Assembly (NCBI GenBank): GCA_015060925.1
Contig: SUXM01000004.1
Location: 62,001 to 126,000 of the forward strand
Length of the DNA stretch: 64,000 nt
Origin: Parabacteroides distasonis
Lineage (GTDB): Bacteria; Bacteroidota; Bacteroidia; Bacteroidales; Tannerellaceae
Direction: 5' to 3'
Position numbers and translations under genes: made by a program. Of this stretch, positions 29,022 to 36,690 are shown in pieces (the first letter of the stretch is position 1; each line of letters begins with the position of its first letter). The notes under the pieces are model-generated. The model did no database searches. It saw only the letters and a list, made by a program, of their open reading frames with translations, and was not told where the DNA came from.

Positions 29022-29855
29022 ATGAAGAAAACATTATTAATTGGCTTGGCAGCCGTAGCATTAGGTAGCATGACTGCATGCTCCAATATTTTAGAAGAAG
29101 AAGGAATCGTTTCCCCTTCAGCTAAAACAGGTACATTGACTATTGCTTTAGAAACAGATGGTAGTCTTGATGTTGCAACAAAATCAGAATCTTCACAGGT
29201 TACTTTAACCGAAGAACAAATGAAGGTCTTTATTGTTAAAGTAAATGAAAAAACATTAACTAATTCCTCATATAATGATAACAAATTGACATATTCGGAA
29301 AATTTAGCTGTTGGCTCTTACGGTGTTTCTGCTACATATGGTAACATGAATGCTAATTTTGGTTGGAATTCTCCTATTTTTGAAGGAAAAACAACTGTAA
29401 ATATAGAAACATTAAAGCAAACAATTTGTAACTTGACCGCAAAGTTGGATAATTCACAAATAACAGTGGATCAAACAAGTTTTAATGCTTTTTTGACCAA
29501 AGCAAATGTTACTTCTTTATATGTTTATGCAGGAGAAAACAAACCAACTGATGAATCTGGAATATATAATTTAATAACATCTCAAAATGTTTTAGAAACT
29601 AAAACACTTTATGTAAAAAGAGGACTATCGAATGTGTATATTGTTATAAAAGGTTCTCTAAAAGATGACTCAAAGACATTTGAACTATCGAAATCGATTT
29701 CAAATGAGACAGAAGCAGCTAAAAACTATAATGTAAAATATAGTATAAAAGGAGATAAAGGTTCATTATCTCTTGTCATTAGTATAGATGGAGATATAAC
29801 AGAAGTTCCTATTGATGCAGAAGTTGATCCATATACTCCAGCAACTAACTCATAA
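29022..29855 (+). CDS. DUF4493-like lipoprotein, tandem paralogue 2
   Basis: Leader near-identical to 28133 gene; mature part divergent. Confidence 0.7.
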   Translation: MKKTLLIGLAAVALGSMTACSNILEEEGIVSPSAKTGTLTIALETDGSLDVATKSESSQVTLTEEQMKVFIVKVNEKTLTNSSYNDNKLTYSENLAVGSYGVSATYGNMNANFGWNSPIFEGKTTVNIETLKQTICNLTAKLDNSQITVDQTSFNAFLTKANVTSLYVYAGENKPTDESGIYNLITSQNVLETKTLYVKRGLSNVYIVIKGSLKDDSKTFELSKSISNETEAAKNYNVKYSIKGDKGSLSLVISIDGDITEVPIDAEVDPYTPATNS

Positions 29856-29923
29856 GTTCTTGAACAAAAAGGAAGAGATATTTGAATAAGAAAAAATTTA
29901 CTGATTCAGTAACCTTTCATCTG

Positions 29924-29978
29924 CTTATCGAGTAACTTTGACTCTACCTATGGAGTAGATGGAGGGTTACTCGATAAG
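29924..29978. repeat. long hairpin at 3' end of lipoprotein cluster
   Basis: CTTATCGAGTAAC / GTTACTCGATAAG 13-bp perfect stem with an inner CTAC/GTAG helix. Confidence 0.65.
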
Positions 29979-29992
29979 TAGTTTTAAGAGGT

Positions 29993-30097
29993 TTATAAAT
30001 TTTTTATCCACTTTTTCCCTTTGGGGGTTGCCATAAAAATGTTTATGCCAACAGCGATAACTGCAATAAGTATGAATGTAAAAACTCCTGCGTTCAT
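29993..30097 (-). CDS. 34-aa single-TM microprotein, module copy 2 gene B (not in ORF track)
   Basis: MNAGVFTFILIAVIAVGINIFMATPKGKKWIKNL; ends GK[KR]W[IL]KNL like copy 3. Confidence 0.6.
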   Translation of the reverse strand: MNAGVFTFILIAVIAVGINIFMATPKGKKWIKNL

Positions 30098-30102
30098 GAT
30101 GA

Positions 30103-30339
30103 TTAATATTTTAAAATGTTATTACCAGCTCTTGCGAGAAAAAACGTAGAAATGAAACCTGCTAAAATCATAACAGAAATGTTTGATGTAAGGGTGAATT
30201 CTTGAAAGAATAATAGTACACCTCCGAGGACTAATGCGGTAAAGGTGAATTGCGACAGGTTGAAAAAGTAACCTGCTAACTTTTCTTTCCTGACTTTCTC
30301 CCGTTCTTTGCGGCTTTTGACCGTTTCTTGTTTTCTCAT
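30103..30339 (-). CDS. small two-TM membrane protein, module copy 2 gene A (DUF6722-like, name uncertain)
   Basis: KEKLAGYFFNLSQFTFTALVLGGVLLF homologous by eye to copies 1 and 3. Confidence 0.65.
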   Translation of the reverse strand: MRKQETVKSRKEREKVRKEKLAGYFFNLSQFTFTALVLGGVLLFFQEFTLTSNISVMILAGFISTFFLARAGNNILKY

Positions 30340-30428
30340 AGTTGTTAATTGTTTTAGTTAATAATGAATCTTTGAACAAAGAACATTATTTTTTCTGTAA
30401 GAAACAAATGTTTTTACCGAAGTTTTTC

Positions 30429-30436
30429 TACATTTG
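30429..30436 (+). promoter_or_regulatory. candidate -7 box for MNT/HEPN pair
   Basis: TACATTTG. Confidence 0.4.
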
Positions 30437-30466
30437 CAAATAGTGGAAATAGTTTAAAAAAGGACT

Positions 30467-30760
30467 ATGCGGTTGAAGGAAGAATATATAACGTTGTTAC
30501 GGAGTTATTTTCATAATAAGGCGATATCATATGGAGTAATCCGCATGGCTTTGTTTGGTTCTGTTGCTCGTGGAGAGCAGACCGAATTAAGTGATGTTGA
30601 TGTGGCATACGAAGGGAAAGCTGATATATTGCTTCGTAGTCGGATGAAACAGGAACTGGAGGTTTTATTTGGTTGTAAAGTGGATATTGTCCGTCTTCGT
30701 GAACAAATGGAAGATTCTTTGTTTCAGCAAAGAATATCAAAAGATTTAATCTATGTTTGA
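30467..30760 (+). CDS. MNT-type nucleotidyltransferase (antitoxin-like)
   Basis: GS-X10-DXD motif GSVARGEQTELSDVD. Confidence 0.85.
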   Translation: MRLKEEYITLLRSYFHNKAISYGVIRMALFGSVARGEQTELSDVDVAYEGKADILLRSRMKQELEVLFGCKVDIVRLREQMEDSLFQQRISKDLIYV

Positions 30761-31121
30761 TAAAGAACGTATCGGAGAATTACTGAATCGTATAGAGGAG
30801 GCTGTTGGGTTAATTCAAAGTAAATCAGGTTTGATTACAAGACCGGATGACTTTTTATTAACACAAGATGGTATGTTTTTGTTAAGTGGTATTTGTATGC
30901 AGTTGATCTTTATTGGGGAATCGGTAAAGGTTATAGATGATAAGGCGGGTTCTGCATATTTAAAACAATATCCTGATATTCCATGGAAAGAGATTATGGG
31001 GTTAAGGGATATTATTGCTCATGAATATCATCGCATAGATGAAGAAGAGATTTTTAATGTTATTCAAAATAATCTTGTTCCATTGTTGAAAACAGTCCAA
31101 CGAATGAAACAGGAACTTTGA
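30753..31121 (+). CDS. HepT-like HEPN protein (toxin-like)
   Basis: RX4H motif RDIIAHEY; overlaps MNT gene by 8 nt. Confidence 0.85.
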   Translation: MFDKERIGELLNRIEEAVGLIQSKSGLITRPDDFLLTQDGMFLLSGICMQLIFIGESVKVIDDKAGSAYLKQYPDIPWKEIMGLRDIIAHEYHRIDEEEIFNVIQNNLVPLLKTVQRMKQEL

Positions 31122-31126
31122 TAATA

Positions 31127-32587
31127 AAAAACAAACACTATAAGTATATGAAAAATAGGTTTTTGTTAGTGATATGGATCGCATTTATGGCGATAACAGG
31201 TGCGTGGGCACAGGTGGATGAGGAAGAGGCTCCGATGGGGGAATCGTTTTTGTTCTCTTTCATGACAGGTGAAGCGGATATCCAGGCATCTTATGGCAAT
31301 AATGCAATTGAGATCGAACGCCTGAACCAAAAGGTGTGGCCGGCGATCACCCCTTTGATGGATGGGGAATATCATCTTTTGATCGTGGGACATATTTATA
31401 GTGAGACGGGAGCTGTCTCCAAGACGGCTATCAATACGGCTTCATGGCGTGCGAATACGGTACGCCGTTACTTGAAGAACAAATATGGATTGGAGAACCG
31501 CCATATCTCTTTCTACGTGGATCGTAGTGGGGAGTGGGGGAATAATGTGCATGTTTATCTGCTTTATTACCCGATGCCTGAGTTTGCCAACCGCCAGATC
31601 TTGTTCTCTACCGACCAGACGTTGGAGGCGATTTCCGCAACCTTGAAGCGATACCCGAAACCTCCTTATATTTATGTGGTGAATGACCCGGAGCTTTGCG
31701 AGGATGGTGAACCGTTTGCTTATGTGGTGAACAACAATAAAGCCGATCTGCCGTATGCCGCCGGAGCGATGCGCCCGGTAGTGGCTCCGCAAGAGAGGGA
31801 GGAGGTGGAAGAGGTGGTTGTCCGCAAGCAACCGAAGCAGACAACGGTACAACCCCAACCGAAGAAACAATCTCAAACTGTGGTGGCAGCTGCCCCGGTC
31901 GTAGTGGCAGAGCCTACAGAGCAAAGACAACAGGTACAGCCTCAGCCACAGCCGGTTTATCAGCAACAGGCTTATGAGGTGGCACGCCCGAAACGGGATT
32001 ATCCGACTTATCGTCCGTTCAACTTGATTGTCAAGACAAACTTAGTACCTTGGGCGACTGTCTCTCCCGGTATAGCGATCGGTACGGATGGGGCAAAGGT
32101 CAAGACCGGTTCGTTTATGCCTAACTTGGAGTTGGAATATGCGTTTGCCGGATGGGGATCTGTTGCAGTAGGAGGAACCTATTCGAAGTTTAGCTATGGT
32201 GATAATCCGGATAACTTGTGGGGGGTATCGGCAGTCTCTTTGGAACCCCGTTTGTGGTTTAACGATGATGGTACCTACCGAGGTTTCAATGTTGGTTTGC
32301 GTATGCAGTACGGGAACTTCAATGTACGTGATAATGAACCCTATATCGGGCATGGCGAGACGGGTAACTTCGTAGGGGTAAGTGCTATGTTGAATGTCGT
32401 ACAACCTATCTACCGGAATTTTGCCTTTGAGGCAGGTGTCGGTTTCGGTACACGTATTGTCTATGATGGTTATACTTATCAGCGAGATTATGATTTGGGT
32501 GTGAGTGAGAAGGTAGAAAAGTTCTCATTGACAGAGTTTATGATCAACTTTAGATTCTCCTTATTGTATCGTTTCGGTTTCCATTGA
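31127..32587 (+). CDS. OmpA-like / DUF3575-like outer-membrane protein with Pro/Gln-rich linker (likely start MKNRFLL; ORF-track start 31118)
   Basis: Signal peptide; OmpA-like N-terminal half; linker VQPQPKKQ...QPQPQPVYQQQ; C-terminal barrel KTNLVPWATVSPG. Confidence 0.65.
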   Translation, partial: KNKHYKYMKNRFLLVIWIAFMAITGAWAQVDEEEAPMGESFLFSFMTGEADIQASYGNNAIEIERLNQKVWPAITPLMDGEYHLLIVGHIYSETGAVSKTAINTASWRANTVRRYLKNKYGLENRHISFYVDRSGEWGNNVHVYLLYYPMPEFANRQILFSTDQTLEAISATLKRYPKPPYIYVVNDPELCEDGEPFAYVVNNNKADLPYAAGAMRPVVAPQEREEVEEVVVRKQPKQTTVQPQPKKQSQTVVAAAPVVVAEPTEQRQQVQPQPQPVYQQQAYEVARPKRDYPTYRPFNLIVKTNLVPWATVSPGIAIGTDGAKVKTGSFMPNLELEYAFAGWGSVAVGGTYSKFSYGDNPDNLWGVSAVSLEPRLWFNDDGTYRGFNVGLRMQYGNFNVRDNEPYIGHGETGNFVGVSAMLNVVQPIYRNFAFEAGVGFGTRIVYDGYTYQRDYDLGVSEKVEKFSLTEFMINFRFSLLYRFGFH

Positions 32588-32610
32588 TAAGATAAGAGAG
32601 GTATAAAAGC

Positions 32611-32660
32611 AAACTCCCTTTTGTTCACTTCTGTGTGTAGCAAAAGGGAGTTTTGTTTTG
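32611..32660 (+). terminator. terminator after OmpA/DUF3575-like gene
   Basis: AAACTCCCTTTTG ... CAAAAGGGAGTTTTG. Confidence 0.75.
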
Positions 32661-32672
32661 TCTGTTGCATGT

Positions 32673-32783
32673 CTATTTATCAAGATTTTTTAACCAGCGT
32701 TTACCTGTTTTTGTATGCAAGAAAATAAGACCACAAAAACCAAAAACGGCAAAGAATGTGAATAGTCCTAACAATGGTGTCAT
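32673..32783 (-). CDS. 36-aa single-TM microprotein, module copy 3 gene B (not in ORF track)
   Basis: MTPLLGLFTFFAVFGFCGLIFLHTKTGKRWLKNLDK; ATGA overlap with gene A stop. Confidence 0.6.
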   Translation of the reverse strand: MTPLLGLFTFFAVFGFCGLIFLHTKTGKRWLKNLDK

Positions 32784-32968
32784 TTTAAATCCTCCTTTTC
32801 TTTTAATATAAAAAGTCCAATACTTAGCATAAATATGACTGATATTACTCCCATGACAATAACAATGGGTATATTGTTTACTTCCCGCATAATTGCGGTG
32901 ATTACAACGCCTGCTAATATTAGCTTGGCAACATCAATGAAAAACTTTCCTAATTCTTTTCTCATCAT
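32780..32968 (-). CDS. small two-TM membrane protein, module copy 3 gene A
   Basis: MRKELGKFFIDVAKLILAGVVI matches MRKEFGKWLMDVAKYLATAVLL of copy 1. Confidence 0.65.
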   Translation of the reverse strand: MMRKELGKFFIDVAKLILAGVVITAIMREVNNIPIVIVMGVISVIFMLSIGLFILKEKEDLK

Positions 32969-33051
32969 TAAGTTTGATTAAATATCTTATACTTTCTTGC
33001 AAAGAAAATGATTCTTTTTAGATAAAACAAGGGCTATTCCATGATTATAGT

Positions 33052-33059
33052 TATATTTG
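33052..33059 (+). promoter_or_regulatory. candidate -7 box
   Basis: TATATTTG upstream of metallophosphoesterase. Confidence 0.4.
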
Positions 33060-33091
33060 TAACATTTTGAAACCGATTAAATTAATTTGTT

Positions 33092-34165
33092 ATGAAGAAA
33101 TATCTTTTGTTTTTGCTTGCTTTAAGTTTAGGGCTGCCGATTATGGCACAAGATCGTGCGGATCGTCAGTATTTAAAAGATCCGAAATCTTTTTCCATGA
33201 TCCTGTTAGGTGATCCACAAGGATATACCAAGTTTGATATGAATCAGCCGTTGTTCGATTTGTGTACAGCTTGGATTGAGGATAACATTGACCAATTGAA
33301 TATCAAGGCGGTTTTATGTACGGGTGATATTGTGGAACAGAATGATAATTTGGATACGAAACAGAAGATTACCAACCAGACCGGTCATGAAATGTGGATG
33401 GCAGCTTCGAATGCTTTTGCACGCTTGGATAATAAGGTTCCTTATATCATTTCCGGTGGTAACCATGATTATGGATACAAACGAGCTGAGAACGGAATGA
33501 CCTATTTTCCGAAATATTTCCCTTTTGAACGTAACTCTACTTGGCGTGATATATTAGTAAGTGCCTATCCGAATCGTAATGGTGTGGAATCTATCGAAAA
33601 TGCAGCCTTTGAGTTTAGAACTCCGACTTGGGGTAAGATTTTGGTAATTACCAGTGAGTTTGCTCCGCGTGATGAGGTGCTGAATTGGGCGAAAGAGTTG
33701 GTCGCTAAGGATCGATTCAAAAAACACAAAGTCTTTTTTATCACACACTCTTTTTTGCGTGAACGGACTGCGGAACGAATCAAGGAGGAAAGCTATAAGA
33801 TCACTCCTCGTAACTGGGGACAGGATATTTGGGATAAGTTGATCGAACCCTCTTCCAATATCTTAATGGTGCTTTGCGGACATACCGGTAAACCTTCGGA
33901 TGATTTTGCGGATGCGGTGGCATATCGTGTGGATAAGAATCATGCCGGAAAGAATGTGCACCAGATGATGTTTAATGTGCAGACTATCGGTGGAGGTTGG
34001 AACGGTAATGGGGGTGACGGATGGTTGCGTATCTTGGAGTTTATGCCGGATGGCAAGACTATCAAAGTGAGAACCTATTCTCCATTGTTTGGTATCTCGG
34101 CTGCGACCAAACATTTGGCGCATCGTACGGCCTCTTATGACCAATTTGATATGATCATAGAATAA
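33092..34165 (+). CDS. exported metallophosphoesterase
   Basis: Signal peptide; GDPQG, CTGDIVEQND, GGNHDYG, CGHTGKP. Confidence 0.85.
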   Translation: MKKYLLFLLALSLGLPIMAQDRADRQYLKDPKSFSMILLGDPQGYTKFDMNQPLFDLCTAWIEDNIDQLNIKAVLCTGDIVEQNDNLDTKQKITNQTGHEMWMAASNAFARLDNKVPYIISGGNHDYGYKRAENGMTYFPKYFPFERNSTWRDILVSAYPNRNGVESIENAAFEFRTPTWGKILVITSEFAPRDEVLNWAKELVAKDRFKKHKVFFITHSFLRERTAERIKEESYKITPRNWGQDIWDKLIEPSSNILMVLCGHTGKPSDDFADAVAYRVDKNHAGKNVHQMMFNVQTIGGGWNGNGGDGWLRILEFMPDGKTIKVRTYSPLFGISAATKHLAHRTASYDQFDMIIE

Positions 34166-34231
34166 ACGTGAAGTAAAGGGAAAGTGTGAATTAATCTTTT
34201 GTTAATTTTGCACGACAAAAAACAAACAAAT

Positions 34232-35131
34232 ATGAAATCTACTTTATCAATGAGCTCCGACCAGTTGGTTAGAGAAGTGAAAGACTACCTAATCATCGCA
34301 TTGGGTCTGATTATGTATGCCATCGGATGGACCGTTTTCTTGTTGCCAAACGATCTGCCTTCCGGGGCACTTGCCGGGATTGTTTCTATTATCTATTGGG
34401 GAACAGGTTTGCCTGTGCAGTATACCTACTTTGCATTCAATATGATGCTTTTATTGCTCTCTCTGAAGGTGTTAGGATGGCGGTTTAGTGTAAAGACAAT
34501 TTATGCGGTCTTTTTGTTGACCTTCTTTTTGTCGGTGGTGCAGAAGTTGACGGAAGATGTGCATCTCTTGGCTGATCAGCCTTTCATGGCTTGTATTATT
34601 GGGGCTGTGTTCTGTGGTAGCGGTATCGGGTTGGCTTTTACGGCAAACGGCAGTACCGGTGGAACGGATATCATTGCTGCGGTTATCAACAAGTATAAGG
34701 ATATCAGTTTGGGACGTGTGATTATGATTTCGGATATGATCATTATCGCCTCCAGCTATTTTGTCTTGCATAATTGGGAGAAGGTTTTGTTTGGATATGT
34801 GACATTGTTTGTGACCGGCTATATGATTGACCAGGTGGTGAATACAACCCGTCAGTCAGTCCAGTTCTTTATCATCTCCAAGAAATATGAAGAGATAGGT
34901 CGTGCCATCAATGCGTTGCACCGTGGAGTGACGGTAATTGATGCTACCGGTTTTTATACCGGACAATCACAGAAGATGATGTTCGTATTGGCAAAGAAGC
35001 GTCAATCCAGTACGATCTTCCAAATCATCCATGATATCGATCCGACTGCTTTTATCTCTCAGAGTGCAGTGATCGGGGTGTATGGCGAAGGATTTGACCA
35101 GTTGAAAGTAAAGAAGAATAATAATAAATAA
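34232..35131 (+). CDS. YitT family (DUF161/DUF2179) membrane protein
   Basis: LLPNDLPSGALAGIVSIIYWGTGLP, GSTGGTDIIAAVINKY; ORF-track start 34199, ATG 34232 preferred. Confidence 0.85.
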   Translation: MKSTLSMSSDQLVREVKDYLIIALGLIMYAIGWTVFLLPNDLPSGALAGIVSIIYWGTGLPVQYTYFAFNMMLLLLSLKVLGWRFSVKTIYAVFLLTFFLSVVQKLTEDVHLLADQPFMACIIGAVFCGSGIGLAFTANGSTGGTDIIAAVINKYKDISLGRVIMISDMIIIASSYFVLHNWEKVLFGYVTLFVTGYMIDQVVNTTRQSVQFFIISKKYEEIGRAINALHRGVTVIDATGFYTGQSQKMMFVLAKKRQSSTIFQIIHDIDPTAFISQSAVIGVYGEGFDQLKVKKNNNK

Positions 35132-35149
35132 TGTATTAAATTTTGTACC

Positions 35150-36580
35150 ATGAAATCAGAAGAAATCTCTCGTCGTTCGTTTTTGAAAAGGGCATTGGCA
35201 GTCTCTGCTGCAACTGCAATCCCTTCTTTTTGGATTCCTTCAAGGGCACATGCGGGTGCACCGTTGGTTAGTCCGAATGATAAAGTAAGAATCGCCTTTA
35301 TCGGTATTGGTCATCGAGGAGGTGAAATCGCTAAAGATTTGTATAAGACAGGTCTTTGTGAAGTGGTAGCTCTTTGTGATGTCGATATGGGAGCACCTCA
35401 TACGCAGAAGTTGATCTCTATGTTTCCGAAGGTGCCTCGTTTCAAAGACTTCCGTCAGATGTTTGACCAGATGGCAGATAAGATTGATGCGGTGACAGTG
35501 GGTACACCTGACCATTCACATTTCCCTATTACCATTGAAGCGATGGCTCATGGCAAACATGTGTATGTAGAGAAACCGATGGCTCGTACTTTCCAGGAAG
35601 TGGAATTGATGATGAAGGCTGAAAAGAAATATGGTGTGGTTACGCAGATGGGTAACCAAGGTCATTCAGAAGCAAACTATTTCCAATTCAAGGCTTGGAA
35701 AGAGGCAGGATTAATTAAAGATGTGACTGCTATTACGGCTCACATGAATAATGCGCGTCGTTGGCACAAGTGGAATCCGAATATAATGCATATGCCTATG
35801 GGTGAACCGGTTCCTGAAACATTGGATTGGGATACTTGGTTGTGTGCTCGTCCGTGTCGTGAATATAACCATGATTATCATCAAGGACAGTGGCGTTGTT
35901 GGTATGAGTATGGTATGGGCGCATTAGGTGACTGGGGGGCTCATATTATTGATACGGCTCATGAGTTCTTGGATTTAGGTTTGCCGACAGAGGTTAATCC
36001 GTTGTATCTGAAAGATCATAATCCGTTTTTCTTCCCGATGTCTTCCCGTATCTTGTTTAAGTTCCCGGAAAGAAAAGGTATGCCGGCTGTAGATCTTACT
36101 TGGTATGATGGCTTGGATAATATTCCGCCTGTTCCGGCAGAGTATGGTGTTTCTGAAATTGACCCAAATATCCCGACTGTAGCCGGCGGTAAATTGCAAG
36201 CCATGAAATTAAATCCGGGTAAAGAAATCTATACAAAGACATTGACCTTTAAGGGTGGTTCCCATGGAAGTACTTTGTCTGTGATACCGGATCAGATTGC
36301 AAAAGATATGAATCCTACATTGCCTGAATATCCGGAAAGTCCGTCTAACCATTATGCGAACTTCTTATTGGCTTGCCAAGGAAAAGAGAAACCACGTTCT
36401 CCGTTCTCTGTAGCAGGACCTTTGAGCCAAGTATTCTGTTTAGGTGTGTTAGCTCAGCGCATGAACCGTAAAATAGTCTTTGATCGGGAGTTGAAACAGA
36501 TTGTCAATGACCCGGTTTTGAATCAGATGTTGATAGGTGAGGAACCACGTAAAGGTTGGGAACAGTACTATAAGATATAG
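35150..36580 (+). CDS. Gfo/Idh/MocA family oxidoreductase with Tat-like signal
   Basis: SRRSFLKRALAVSA; IGHRGGEIAKDLY; HVYVEKPMARTFQEVE. Confidence 0.9.
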   Translation: MKSEEISRRSFLKRALAVSAATAIPSFWIPSRAHAGAPLVSPNDKVRIAFIGIGHRGGEIAKDLYKTGLCEVVALCDVDMGAPHTQKLISMFPKVPRFKDFRQMFDQMADKIDAVTVGTPDHSHFPITIEAMAHGKHVYVEKPMARTFQEVELMMKAEKKYGVVTQMGNQGHSEANYFQFKAWKEAGLIKDVTAITAHMNNARRWHKWNPNIMHMPMGEPVPETLDWDTWLCARPCREYNHDYHQGQWRCWYEYGMGALGDWGAHIIDTAHEFLDLGLPTEVNPLYLKDHNPFFFPMSSRILFKFPERKGMPAVDLTWYDGLDNIPPVPAEYGVSEIDPNIPTVAGGKLQAMKLNPGKEIYTKTLTFKGGSHGSTLSVIPDQIAKDMNPTLPEYPESPSNHYANFLLACQGKEKPRSPFSVAGPLSQVFCLGVLAQRMNRKIVFDRELKQIVNDPVLNQMLIGEEPRKGWEQYYKI

Positions 36581-36690
36581 TTTGATGGTATTATGAAGAA
36601 ATGGGCAATAAACCAAAGGGATATCCGATGGTCTATTGTCCATTTTTTATGAATTGTTCATTATCTTTGTCCCCTCAATAAGTAAAAGAT

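Noticed and set aside
28133-29855. Tandem duplicated lipoproteins as an assembly artefact
   Set aside because: Only the ~95-nt leaders are near-identical; the bodies are clearly different sequences.
16963-29855. Interpreting the lipoprotein cluster as a SusC/SusD polysaccharide utilisation locus
   Set aside because: No TonB-dependent SusC-like receptor, SusD or glycoside hydrolase is present; the only barrel is ~250 aa.
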